Both the position numbers and the translations under genes were made by a program. The notes under the pieces were generated by a model that saw only the letters and a list, made by a program, of their open reading frames with translations, did not search any database and had not been told where the DNA came from. Below, piece by piece: positions 8,885 through 17,504 of a DNA stretch of 64,000 nucleotides. Source of the DNA: Marixanthomonas sp963974425 (lineage in GTDB: Bacteria; Bacteroidota; Bacteroidia; Flavobacteriales; Flavobacteriaceae); NCBI RefSeq assembly GCF_963974425.1, contig NZ_CAXBCK010000014.1, positions 13,258 to 77,257 of the forward strand. The letters are read 5' to 3'. Within the stretch, counting starts at the first letter, position 1. Every line of letters starts with the position of its first letter.

Positions 8885-8907
8885 ACTCATAAACAGGTTT
8901 TATGAGT
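8885..8907. promoter_or_regulatory. Operator-like palindrome CATAAA-N5-TTTATG, site 2
   Basis: ACTCATAAA and TTTATGAGT form a perfect 9-bp inverted repeat with a 5-base centre. The inner 17 bases have the same form as site 1, centred 58 bases away. It lies 12 bases past the pabB stop. On the minus strand it is followed by TTTTAAA, so it could also act as a weak terminator for pabB. Confidence 0.45.
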
Positions 8908-8918
8908 ATAATAGGTTA

Positions 8919-10211
8919 TCACGACTCCAAAACTGTTCGCATGGCTCGGGCTTTTAACAGACATTCTTCATATTCATTTTCAAGTACAGATTTTGCAGTT
9001 ATAGCACCTCCAACTGAAAAACTAACATACTTTTTTGCTTCATTGTATAAAATACTACGAATAACCACATTAAAATCAAAATCGCCCGTAGGTGTAAAAT
9101 AGCCTACTGCGCCACTATATAAGCCACGTTTAGCATCTTCTAATTGCTCAATGGTTTTCATGGCTGAAACTTTAGGAGCACCTGTCATACTTCCCATAGG
9201 GAAACTATTTTTAATGATTTCAACAGGAGAAACTGATTCTTTTACTTCGCATCGGATGGTAGAAATCATTTGATGCACTTGTTCAAACGTGTATATTTTA
9301 CAAAGCTCTTCTACAGCAACCGTACCTTTTTTAGCAATTCGAGATAAATCGTTTCGCACCAAATCGGTAATCATGATATTTTCACTGCGTTCTTTGGGAT
9401 CGTTCTGTAGCTGATTTATCATTTTTTTGTCTTCGGAAAGGTTTGATAACCGTTTGGCTGTTCCTTTTATAGGTTGCGAAACTACAACATCTCCAGTTTT
9501 CTTCAAATATCGTTCTGGCGAGGCAGACAATGCATATAAATCCGTAAACTTTAGAAAGGTGGCAAAAGGTGATAAAGATATTTTGTTTAAATGAAGAAAA
9601 GTGGATAAAGGATCAATTACCGTGTCTTCTGCATAAAACTCTTGACAAAAATTGGCTTCATATATATCGCCGCGTTCTATATGCTTTAGCATAGCACCTG
9701 CTTTTTCGAAATAAGTATCTTTGGAGGTTCGTAAGCTAATTTTAACTGAATTATTCGTCTTAGGAGTTTCAGAAAAATCTGTACTCAATATAGTTTGCCA
9801 ATCGTTTTCTAATTCATCATCTACCATATTTAGATAGTGCATTTCTACTTCAGTTTCAGAAAAAAAGAAGATTTTTTTAGGCTGAAAAAATTGTAAATCG
9901 GGAAAACTCAATCCGTCAATATTTGAAGACGAAAGGTTTTCAACATCGTTTTTTAAATCATAGGTTAAATAACCAAAAAGCCAATCTTTAGTAGTGGATT
10001 GGTATTCTTCTAACTTTTTAAATGCATTAAAATGGTCGGTTCGGACTGCCGTAAAGGCATCGACAGCCAATATTGCACTATACTTGCTATGGCCGTCTTT
10101 AAAACTATTGCTATCCATCCAAGCAACTTCTTCAAACTCTTGCGCCCAAGCGAGAATACGAGGTTTTAATTCGTCTAAAGAGTTTATTGATACTTTTTTA
10201 ATTGCTCGCAT
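8919..10211 (-). CDS. pabB: Aminodeoxychorismate synthase component I-like chorismate-binding enzyme
   Basis: A 430-residue enzyme of the anthranilate/para-aminobenzoate synthase component I family. It aminates chorismate for folate synthesis, using ammonia from a PabA-type glutaminase. The C-terminal half carries the chorismate-binding signature: PIKGTAKR, a SENIMITDLVRNDLSRI stretch, QMISTIRCEV, SFPMGSMTGAPK and the GYFTP segment. PabA and PabC are not nearby. The length fits a stand-alone PabB. TrpE cannot be strictly excluded, but TrpE usually sits in a trp operon. Confidence 0.82.
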   Translation of the reverse strand: MRAIKKVSINSLDELKPRILAWAQEFEEVAWMDSNSFKDGHSKYSAILAVDAFTAVRTDHFNAFKKLEEYQSTTKDWLFGYLTYDLKNDVENLSSSNIDGLSFPDLQFFQPKKIFFFSETEVEMHYLNMVDDELENDWQTILSTDFSETPKTNNSVKISLRTSKDTYFEKAGAMLKHIERGDIYEANFCQEFYAEDTVIDPLSTFLHLNKISLSPFATFLKFTDLYALSASPERYLKKTGDVVVSQPIKGTAKRLSNLSEDKKMINQLQNDPKERSENIMITDLVRNDLSRIAKKGTVAVEELCKIYTFEQVHQMISTIRCEVKESVSPVEIIKNSFPMGSMTGAPKVSAMKTIEQLEDAKRGLYSGAVGYFTPTGDFDFNVVIRSILYNEAKKYVSFSVGGAITAKSVLENEYEECLLKARAMRTVLES

Positions 10212-10455
10212 AGTAAAAGTTTATAGAAGTAGTAGTATAACTCCATTCAGGAGAAAACACTTTTTAATTTTCCAAAGATATTTAAAATGAAACTTGAAAC
10301 CATATTAAAAAAAACACTTAAAAAGAAACCAACTTACGTATTTAATCGTAAATAAATTGTGATTCAACGATTTTTATAGGAATTGCCCTACAAATCAGTT
10401 AATTGCGTTATTTTTTTTATTAATATTGTTAACAGATAACCCAAATCTCTTACTT

Positions 10456-11658
10456 ATGAACAAAATTACATTTACCAATTTGGTAATTTTGGTTCTATGC
10501 ATATCCCCCTACCTGAATGCACAGGTTGGTATAGGAACAACCTCACCAAAAAGCTCGCTAGATATAAAAGCTTCTAGCCAATCTACACCTAATAATACCG
10601 ATGGTATTTTAATACCACGATTTGATGCTTTTCCAGCTACAAACCCTGGAGCAAATCAAGATGGTATGTTAGCTTTTTTAAACAATGCTATTGGCACAGA
10701 CGATAAAGGTTTTTATTATTGGGACGATGATCAAAAAAAATGGATCAACATTGGTGCCGAAGAATGGAAGGCTGGGACTAACCCAAGTGGAGACAATTTA
10801 ATTTATGCCACACGGGCAAAATTAACCGGTACAGACATGGTAATAACCGATGATGGCCGCATTGGTTTTGGTACCGATGACCCAGTAGAACGTTTTGAGT
10901 TTAGAGGCCCTGGAGATAATGATTTTCAAATTACAAGTGCAAATGAAAACCCTCCAAATTTCATTTTATACAATACGGGAGGATCTTTAGAAGAGCCAGG
11001 AACTTTACCTGCGAATAGAGAAATAGGCTCCTTTATTGTAAAAACCCATGATGGTAGTGATATAGTTGAACCAGGGGGCTTTCGTTTTTTCATGGACGGT
11101 GTTGCCACTCCTGGAAGTTCCCCTTCACGTTTTGTAATAAATACCACCCCAGAGGGAAGCACAACCCAACAAGAACGGATTATTGTAAGAAGTACTGGAA
11201 ACGTTGGAATTGGAGCCCAAAACCCAACCCAATTATTAGATGTAGATGGGAACGCACGTGTACGAGGATTAACTTCTGGATCTGTATATAGTGACGCTAA
11301 TGGAAACTTAACAAATACACAAACAGGTATTCATACAGTTGCAATAGGAAAAATAAATGCTGATGGTACAAATGCAAAAATAAGAGGAGCATCGGTGGTT
11401 AAAAATAGTGTTGGAAATTATACAGTGTCTTTTCTTTCAGCCCGACAATCTGCTAATTATATCATTCAACTAAGTACTTTAAATTGTAACAATTGTTCAG
11501 GCGCTGCGGATGATAGCATAAATATATATTATGAAAATCAAACAATTAATGGTTTTGATGTTATTATAGGGTCTAATGATACTGGACAGGGAAACAACGC
11601 ATCCAATAAAAAGGTTCTAACCGACAGAGAATTCATGTTTATTGTTCTCGATTTTTAA
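10456..11658 (+). CDS. Secreted protein with C-terminal domain shared with the next gene; function unknown
   Basis: A 400-residue protein starting at the ATG at 10456; an upstream in-frame TTG only adds residues before the signal peptide. The signal peptide ends YLNAQ, followed by VGIGTTSPKSSLDI, the opening typical of many Bacteroidota surface proteins. The middle holds a repeated GNVGIG/RIGFGTDDP-like pattern seen in fibre-like proteins. About the last 140 residues align with the next gene: DVDGNARVRGL, then VYSDANGNL, a CxxC (NCNNC) and a closing hydrophobic strand ending DF. There is no PorSS-type sorting domain. A terminator separates the two genes. Confidence 0.7.
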   Translation: MNKITFTNLVILVLCISPYLNAQVGIGTTSPKSSLDIKASSQSTPNNTDGILIPRFDAFPATNPGANQDGMLAFLNNAIGTDDKGFYYWDDDQKKWINIGAEEWKAGTNPSGDNLIYATRAKLTGTDMVITDDGRIGFGTDDPVERFEFRGPGDNDFQITSANENPPNFILYNTGGSLEEPGTLPANREIGSFIVKTHDGSDIVEPGGFRFFMDGVATPGSSPSRFVINTTPEGSTTQQERIIVRSTGNVGIGAQNPTQLLDVDGNARVRGLTSGSVYSDANGNLTNTQTGIHTVAIGKINADGTNAKIRGASVVKNSVGNYTVSFLSARQSANYIIQLSTLNCNNCSGAADDSINIYYENQTINGFDVIIGSNDTGQGNNASNKKVLTDREFMFIVLDF

Positions 11659-11679
11659 TCGTTAATAATATATATATAC

Positions 11680-11711
11680 AAAGGCCAGCAATTTTTGCTG
11701 GCCTTTTTTTT
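11680..11711 (+). terminator. Rho-independent terminator after the first secreted-protein gene
   Basis: AAAGGCCAGCAA and TTGCTGGCCTTT form a perfect 12-bp stem with a 3-base loop, followed by a run of Ts. It starts 22 bases after the stop. Confidence 0.9.
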
Positions 11712-11805
11712 GGTTTTAACATATTGATATTTATGATGTTAAAAATTATTTAAAACCTTTTATTTAAATTTTCTGCTTTTTAGATTGTATAAAAAACCTA
11801 TACTT

Positions 11806-12321
11806 ATGTTAAAATCACTCTTAAAATTCCCCGTTTTATTTTTGTTAATTTCCAATGTGATGTATTCGCAAGTAGGAGTTAACACCACAACACCCGATCC
11901 CTCAACTGCCTTAGATGTCAATGGAACAACTAGGGTCAGAACCCTATCCAATGGTGCCGTATATAGCAATGCCAATGGAGATCTAAATAATAATGGGCCA
12001 CAAACTATTGCTGCCGGTTTAATTCAAGGAAATGGAACTGCCATAAAAATTAGCGGTGCAACTGTTTCAAGACTAAATGAAGGTGATTATCAAGTTACTT
12101 TTAATACACCTAGACCCACAACTACCTATATTATCAATTTAGCTACAATAGATTGTGGTGGAAATTGTAATGGATCAGCAAATACATATGATGACCCTGG
12201 TATTACGTATTACCAAAGACAAGCTGCTGGTTTTAGGATTAATATTGGTGATAGTGATAATGGTGCCACACAAAAAGATGATATTGATATTGAATTCACC
12301 TTTTCAGTAATCGATTTTTAA
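11806..12321 (+). CDS. Small secreted protein, paralogue of the C-terminal domain of the preceding gene
   Basis: A 171-residue protein starting at the ATG at 11806; the longer frame starts at a TTG. The signal peptide is followed by MYSQVGVNTTTPDPSTALDV. The rest matches the end of the 10456 gene: RVRTLSNGAVYSNANGDL, a glycine/asparagine-rich middle, a cysteine pair in DCGGNC and an ending VIDF. It is therefore the shared C-terminal domain with little else. Function is unknown; a surface or extracellular role is inferred from the signal peptide. Confidence 0.68.
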   Translation: MLKSLLKFPVLFLLISNVMYSQVGVNTTTPDPSTALDVNGTTRVRTLSNGAVYSNANGDLNNNGPQTIAAGLIQGNGTAIKISGATVSRLNEGDYQVTFNTPRPTTTYIINLATIDCGGNCNGSANTYDDPGITYYQRQAAGFRINIGDSDNGATQKDDIDIEFTFSVIDF

Positions 12322-12341
12322 AAAAATTAGAATTATCCATT

Positions 12342-12377
12342 AAAAAAGCCTACTTAATTATTCAAGTAGGCTTTTTT
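12342..12377. terminator. Bidirectional terminator between convergent genes
   Basis: AGCCTACTT (12347-12355) and AAGTAGGCT (12364-12372) form a 9-bp stem. It is preceded by six As and followed by six Ts, so it can stop transcription from the secreted-protein gene and from lpdA. Confidence 0.9.
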
Positions 12378-12397
12378 AATAATAGTTATTTTATTAA

Positions 12398-13801
12398 CTA
12401 TGAATGTATTGGTCTATTTTCAGTTGCCGCTAATGCAGCTTCTTTAACAGCTTCAGCATACGTTGGGTGTGCGTGGCTCATACGAGCTATATCTTCAGCA
12501 CTCGCTCTAAACTCCATTGCTGTTACTGCTTCAGCAATTAAATCGGCAGCACGGGCACCTACCATATGTACTCCCAACACCTCATCGGTTTCTTTATCGG
12601 CTAATATTTTTACAAATCCATCTGTGTCACCACTTGCACGGCTTCTTCCTAAGGCACGCATTGGAAATTGACCGCTTTTATACTCAACTTTATCTTCTTT
12701 TAACTGCTCTTCTGTTTTTCCTACCGAAGCAACTTCTGGCCAAGTGTAAACTACACCAGGAATAAGATTATAATCGATATGCGGTTTTTGTCCGGCTAAT
12801 ATTTCAGCTACTAACGTGCCTTCTTCTTCCGCTTTATGCGCTAACATAGCACCTTTAACTACATCACCAATTGCGTAAATATTTTTCACGCTAGTTTGTA
12901 AGTGCTCGTTCACTTCAATCTGTCCTTTTTCATTTACTTTCACACCTGCTTTATCCGCTTTTAAACCATCGGTAAACGGTCTTCTTCCGACTGAAACCAA
13001 ACAGTAATCACCTGTAAATGTTACTTCTTTATCTTTTTTATCGGTCGCCGTAATTGTAACTTCATCTTTCTTTCTTTCTACTGCGGAAACTTTATGCGAC
13101 ACATAAAACTTCACACCTTGTTTTTTCATCACTTTGGTAAGCTCTTTACTTTGCGCTTTATCCATCGTTGGAATGATGCGGTCCATATATTCTACTACAG
13201 AAACCTCTGCCCCCAAACGACGATACACTTGACCTAATTCTAATCCAATAACACCCCCGCCAATAACGATCATGTGCTTCGGGATTTCCTTTAAAGTCAA
13301 TGCTTCAGTTGAAGTTATAATGCGTTCCTTATCAATTTCGATAAAAGGTAGTGTCGCGGGTTTACTTCCGGTTGCGATAATGGTGTGCTTAGCTTCGATG
13401 GTTTTATCACCATCTTCAGAAGAAACAACAATATGCGTTTCATCTTTAAAAGAACCTACACCAGTAAGTACGTCAATTTTGTTTTTATTCATCAAAAAAT
13501 CGATTCCTTTTGTAGTTTGTTCTACTACCGAAGCTTTGCGATCGATCATTTTTTTGAAGTTGATTTTTACATCACCTGGAAATTCAATTCCGTGGTCTTC
13601 AAAATGTTTGATTGCCTCTTCATAATGGTGTGAAGAGTCTAATAATGCTTTACTTGGAATACACCCAACGTTAAGGCAAGTACCGCCAAGGGTGTTATAT
13701 TTTTCAATGATTGCGGTTTTCATCCCTAGTTGTGCGCAGCGAATTGCAGCAACATATCCTCCGGGACCAGAACCGATAACGGCAACATCATAGGTGCTCA
13801 T
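12398..13801 (-). CDS. lpdA: Dihydrolipoyl dehydrogenase
   Basis: A 467-residue FAD flavoprotein that reoxidises lipoyl groups of 2-oxo-acid dehydrogenase complexes with NAD. The FAD motif GSGPGG is at 10-15, the redox disulfide is C42/C47 in GGTCLNVGC, the NAD-binding glycines lie in IGGGVIGLELG, and the catalytic His445-Glu450 pair is in HPTYAE. It is complete, and stands alone facing a bidirectional terminator, so it is not cotranscribed with an E2 gene here. Confidence 0.96.
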   Translation of the reverse strand: MSTYDVAVIGSGPGGYVAAIRCAQLGMKTAIIEKYNTLGGTCLNVGCIPSKALLDSSHHYEEAIKHFEDHGIEFPGDVKINFKKMIDRKASVVEQTTKGIDFLMNKNKIDVLTGVGSFKDETHIVVSSEDGDKTIEAKHTIIATGSKPATLPFIEIDKERIITSTEALTLKEIPKHMIVIGGGVIGLELGQVYRRLGAEVSVVEYMDRIIPTMDKAQSKELTKVMKKQGVKFYVSHKVSAVERKKDEVTITATDKKDKEVTFTGDYCLVSVGRRPFTDGLKADKAGVKVNEKGQIEVNEHLQTSVKNIYAIGDVVKGAMLAHKAEEEGTLVAEILAGQKPHIDYNLIPGVVYTWPEVASVGKTEEQLKEDKVEYKSGQFPMRALGRSRASGDTDGFVKILADKETDEVLGVHMVGARAADLIAEAVTAMEFRASAEDIARMSHAHPTYAEAVKEAALAATENRPIHS

Positions 13802-13826
13802 AAGGTGTGTTTTTGGTTTAAAACCG

Positions 13827-13857
13827 CAAAGTTACAATGTAATTTAACAATGGGCAA
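13827..13857 (-). promoter_or_regulatory. lpdA promoter
   Basis: On the minus strand, TTG (13855-13857), a 20-base spacer and TAACTTTG (13827-13834) match the Bacteroidota vegetative promoter. Transcription would begin about 20 bases before the ATG. Confidence 0.7.
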
Positions 13858-13885
13858 TTTTGAAGTGTAAAGGATTGTTAATTTA

Positions 13886-14347
13886 TTACTGTAAACTTAG
13901 TTGGGTTGTGTTTTTCACTTCGCTAATGCTAAAGGAACTTTGTGTACTCCCTATATGTTTAATAGTGGTAAGCTTGTTTACCATAAAAGATCGAAACTGC
14001 TTAATGTCCTTCACTACAACTTTCAGCAAATAGTCATAATCCCCACTTACATGAAAGCACTCTAAAACCTCATCAAGACTTGTAACTTCTTCTTCAAACA
14101 TAGTTAAGTAATCTTGGGCGTGCTGTACCAATTTTATATGACAAAAAACCGTAAATCCTTTGTTTACTTTTTCTTTATCCAATATGGATACATATTTAGT
14201 GATTATACCTTCACGCTCTAGTTTTTTTATCCGTTCATAAACTGCTGTAACTGATAAATTTAACTGTAAAGAAAGTTGTTTATTAGTCTGTTTTGCATTT
14301 TCCTGAAGTAATTGCAATAAGGCTTTATCTATTGTGTCTAAATTCAT
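13886..14347 (-). CDS. Lrp/AsnC family transcriptional regulator
   Basis: A 153-residue regulator. The N-terminal helix-turn-helix covers about residues 5-55 (LLQLLQENAKQTNKQLS, then AVYERIKKLEREGII). The C-terminal RAM ligand-binding domain contains VSGDYDYLLKV. It is divergent from a PLP-dependent lyase, the layout seen for Lrp-type activators of methionine gamma-lyase genes in pseudomonads. Regulation of that neighbour by an amino acid is therefore a reasonable inference. Confidence 0.85.
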   Translation of the reverse strand: MNLDTIDKALLQLLQENAKQTNKQLSLQLNLSVTAVYERIKKLEREGIITKYVSILDKEKVNKGFTVFCHIKLVQHAQDYLTMFEEEVTSLDEVLECFHVSGDYDYLLKVVVKDIKQFRSFMVNKLTTIKHIGSTQSSFSISEVKNTTQLSLQ

Positions 14348-14452
14348 ACCTGAAAATTTTTCTGAAACATACTGAATTTAATGAATATTTAAGTTATAAA
14401 ATCCATAATAATTAATTTAAACCGTTTTATAATCTAAATATTCGACCAACCA

Positions 14453-14483
14453 TTGACAAATAGTCTAACAACCATTATTTTTG
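14453..14483 (+). promoter_or_regulatory. Promoter of the PLP-dependent lyase gene
   Basis: TTG (14453-14455), a 20-base spacer and TATTTTTG (14476-14483) match the consensus exactly. The TTG also lies in frame with the coding sequence and could be mistaken for a start codon. The promoter places the real start at the ATG at 14525. Confidence 0.8.
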
Positions 14484-14524
14484 AAAGAATTGAAACTAAA
14501 ATTTTAAACTCAAAATATATTTTA

Positions 14525-15736
14525 ATGGCCGATTCTAAAGATTTTAATCCAGCAGACAGTATACAAGACCTTCAATATTTTGGAGAGTTCGGTGGTGTGA
14601 ATCCATCAATATCAGACTCTTCAACCTACACTTTCCTTTCAGCAAAGACAATGTTCGATACTTTTGAAGGCAATGCTGAAGGATGTTATTTATACTCACG
14701 TCACTCTTCCCCCTCAAACCTTTATCTTGGAGAAGCACTTGCTGCAATGGAAGGTACGGAAACTGCAAATGTTGCCGCAACTGGAATGGGCGCTATTGTA
14801 CCAGCCATCATGCAATTGTGCTGTGCTGGTGATCACGTAGTTTCTAGCCGAACTATTTACGGCGGGACCTACGCTTACCTAAAAAACTTCGCTCCCCGCT
14901 TAAACATCAATACTGCTTTTGTAGATATTACCGATATAGATAAAGTTGAAGCAGCGATTACCGAAAACACAAAAGTAATTTTCTGTGAAACCGTAAGCAA
15001 CCCGTTATTAGAAGTAGCCGATATTGCTGAACTTTCTAAACTCGCTAAAAAACACGGCATAAAACTATTAGTAGACAATACCTTCTCTCCTCTTTCGGTT
15101 TCTCCGGCGAAGTTTGGTGCCGATGTTGTGTTACACAGTTTAACAAAATTCATAAATGGTAGTAGCGACACTATGGGCGGTGTTATGTGTGGAACGCAAG
15201 AGTTTATTAACGAGCTTAGAAGTGTAAACGATGGTGCTAGCATGCTCATGGGAGCATCGATGGACAGTATGCGTGCAGCTTCTATCCTTAAAAATATGCG
15301 TACGTTACATATTCGGGTGAAACAACACAGTAAAAATGCAATGTATTTAGCCGAAAAATTTCAAAAGGATGGGTTAAAAACTGTATACCCAGGATTGGCT
15401 TCACACCCAAGTCATGAAAAATTCAAGAAAATGATGAATGCTGAATATGGATACGGCGGCATGTTAACTGTTGATGTTGGCAGCTTAGATAAAGCCAACG
15501 AATTGATGGAACTCATGCAAGAACGCAACTTAGGGTATCTAGCTGTAAGCTTAGGTTTTTATAAAACGTTATTCAGTGCTCCGGGAACTTCAACCTCTTC
15601 TGAAATTTCTGAAGAAGAGCAAGCTGAAATGGGCCTTACCGATGGATTAATACGCTTTTCTATTGGGTTAGATAACAATATAGAACGCACCTATGATATG
15701 ATGCGAGCATGTATGGTGAAAGTTGGAATTTTATAA
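14525..15736 (+). CDS. Cys/Met metabolism PLP-dependent lyase, methionine gamma-lyase-like
   Basis: A 403-residue enzyme of the trans-sulfuration family. The PLP lysine lies in LHSLTKFINGSSD, the phosphate-binding region is ATGMGAI, and the cofactor Asp is in LLVDNTFSP. Length and neighbourhood fit methionine gamma-lyase, which splits methionine to methanethiol, ammonia and 2-oxobutyrate. The active-site Cys of pseudomonad enzymes (YGCT) is Gly here (YGGT), so cystathionine or homoserine-derivative substrates remain possible. It is divergent from an Lrp-type regulator, probably its controller. Confidence 0.78.
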   Translation: MADSKDFNPADSIQDLQYFGEFGGVNPSISDSSTYTFLSAKTMFDTFEGNAEGCYLYSRHSSPSNLYLGEALAAMEGTETANVAATGMGAIVPAIMQLCCAGDHVVSSRTIYGGTYAYLKNFAPRLNINTAFVDITDIDKVEAAITENTKVIFCETVSNPLLEVADIAELSKLAKKHGIKLLVDNTFSPLSVSPAKFGADVVLHSLTKFINGSSDTMGGVMCGTQEFINELRSVNDGASMLMGASMDSMRAASILKNMRTLHIRVKQHSKNAMYLAEKFQKDGLKTVYPGLASHPSHEKFKKMMNAEYGYGGMLTVDVGSLDKANELMELMQERNLGYLAVSLGFYKTLFSAPGTSTSSEISEEEQAEMGLTDGLIRFSIGLDNNIERTYDMMRACMVKVGIL

Positions 15737-15760
15737 AGCAAAATACATACTTTTTAAATA

Positions 15761-15798
15761 AAAGCGGACTTGATAATTATATTCTCGTCCGCTTTTTC
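15761..15798 (+). terminator. Terminator after the lyase gene
   Basis: AAAGCGGAC (15761-15769) pairs with GTCCGCTTT (15787-15795) across a 17-base loop and is followed by Ts. The downstream antiporter starts 57 bases later. Confidence 0.75.
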
Positions 15799-15854
15799 AT
15801 TTGCATACCATTTTACAAAATCGTAACATTACATCTAATTTAAACACTACATTA

Positions 15855-17336
15855 ATGGAGGGCCAAAACCAAAATCCTGAAAACGAAAACGTTATAGAAA
15901 ACAAGAATCTTAACATTTGGGAAGCTTTAATTCCCGTTTTTGCTTTAATAGGGATGCTGGCCTATAATGTATATGTATATGGTGACGATGCATTAAGTGG
16001 AAGTAATCAATTTATTTTATTAATGGGGGCTGCTGTAGCTGCCATTGTAGGGGCTTACAATAAAGTAGATTACAAAATGATGATAGAGGAAGTTGCTAAA
16101 AATATAAAATCGACTTCTGGAGCCATTCTCATATTATTAATGGTTGGTTCTTTAGCTGGTACTTGGCTTTTAAGCGGTATTATACCCACCATGATTTATT
16201 ATGGGCTACAAGTATTAAATCCTACTATTTTTCTAGCAGCTTGTGTTGTTATCTGTGCTATTATTTCAGTAGCCACTGGCAGTAGTTGGACAACTTCAGC
16301 TACCGTAGGTATTGCTCTAATTGGTATTGCCGAAGCACTTGGTATCTCATTAGGAATGACAGCTGGCGCTGTACTTTCGGGCGCCTATTTTGGAGATAAG
16401 CTCTCCCCTTTGAGTGACACTACAAATTTAGCACCAGCTATGGCTGGGACCGATTTGTTTACGCACATTCGATACATGACATTAACCACGATACCAACCA
16501 TTATAATTACCATATTGTTTTTTGTCATATTAGGATTTACATTGGATACAGAGGGCGTGGCAGACACCGCATCAATATTGTCGTCTATTGAAGCGTCTTT
16601 TAATGTTAGTCCGTGGCTTTTTCTTGTACCTGTTTTAGTTATTGGAATGATAATTAAAAAAACACCTCCCTTAATCGCCTTACTAATTGGTACTTTATTA
16701 GGAGGCGTGTTTGCTTTAATTTTTCAACCTGGTGTAGTTGCCGCCATAGGCGGATCCGAAAACTTAACTTTTATGAGTGGCTATAAAGGTGTAATGGATG
16801 CTATAACAGTAGATATCGCCATTCCAACTAATAGTGAAGTATTAAATGATTTATTTTCAGCTGGAGGAATGTACGGAATGCTTGGTACCATATGGTTAAT
16901 AATATGCGCTATGGTTTTTGGTGGAATTATGGAAGCGATTGGTGCTTTAGCTGCTATAAGTAGAGCTTTATTAAACTTATTCCATACCACGTTTGGTTTA
17001 TTTGCGAGTACCGTTTTTACTTGTTTAGGTTTAAACTTTACCGCAAGTGATCAATACTTGGCTATTGTAGTTCCTGGAAAAATGTATGCGCAAGCATATA
17101 AGGATAAAGGGTTGGCTCCAGAGAATTTATCTAGAACTTTAGAGGATAGTGGTACCGTGACTTCTGTTTTAATCCCTTGGAACACTTGTGGTGCTTATCA
17201 TAGTGGCGTTTTGGGTGTGCCTGTTATAGATTATCTTTTCTTTGCAGTTTTTAACTGGTTAAGCCCATTTATGACACTATTTTTTGCCGCTTTCCGGATC
17301 AAAATCAAAATGCTCAATGAAGCTAAAGCTGCTTAA
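15855..17336 (+). CDS. nhaC: NhaC-type Na+/H+ antiporter
   Basis: A 493-residue integral membrane protein starting at the ATG at 15855; the 18-residue extension from a TTG reaches back to the preceding terminator and is rejected. It has about 11-12 hydrophobic segments. Family-typical stretches include ATGSSWTTSATVGIAL, GAYFGDKLSPLSDTTNLAPA and the C-terminal EDSGTVTSVLIPWNTCGAYH. It exchanges sodium, or an organic acid/Na+ pair as in malate-lactate antiporters of the same family, for protons; the substrate is not fixed by sequence. A hydrophilic N-terminal tail of about 30 residues is rich in Asn and Glu. Confidence 0.85.
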   Translation: MEGQNQNPENENVIENKNLNIWEALIPVFALIGMLAYNVYVYGDDALSGSNQFILLMGAAVAAIVGAYNKVDYKMMIEEVAKNIKSTSGAILILLMVGSLAGTWLLSGIIPTMIYYGLQVLNPTIFLAACVVICAIISVATGSSWTTSATVGIALIGIAEALGISLGMTAGAVLSGAYFGDKLSPLSDTTNLAPAMAGTDLFTHIRYMTLTTIPTIIITILFFVILGFTLDTEGVADTASILSSIEASFNVSPWLFLVPVLVIGMIIKKTPPLIALLIGTLLGGVFALIFQPGVVAAIGGSENLTFMSGYKGVMDAITVDIAIPTNSEVLNDLFSAGGMYGMLGTIWLIICAMVFGGIMEAIGALAAISRALLNLFHTTFGLFASTVFTCLGLNFTASDQYLAIVVPGKMYAQAYKDKGLAPENLSRTLEDSGTVTSVLIPWNTCGAYHSGVLGVPVIDYLFFAVFNWLSPFMTLFFAAFRIKIKMLNEAKAA

Positions 17337-17457
17337 AACATACACTTTACAAGCAGTATAATGTTTCTTCTATAATTACACATATAAACTATTTATTTTA
17401 TCTATACTTAGATAGAATTTTACGTTTTTATTTAGAAAATTAAGCGGTTATTTCTCC

Positions 17458-17465
17458 TATTTTTG
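17458..17465 (+). promoter_or_regulatory. Peroxiredoxin -7 element (TATTTTTG)
   Basis: It matches TAnnTTTG, 40 bases before the peroxiredoxin ATG. A -33 TTG is not evident. A short palindrome TCTAT-N6-ATAGA lies about 40 bases further upstream and may be a regulator site (weak). Confidence 0.5.
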
Positions 17466-17504
17466 CCAGTGAAATAAAACAATAACTTTAAAATTAATTT
17501 TTAT

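Noticed and set aside
12517..13633. Several plus-strand ORFs antisense to lpdA
   Set aside because: They are shadows of the codon pattern of lpdA; no start context or family features.
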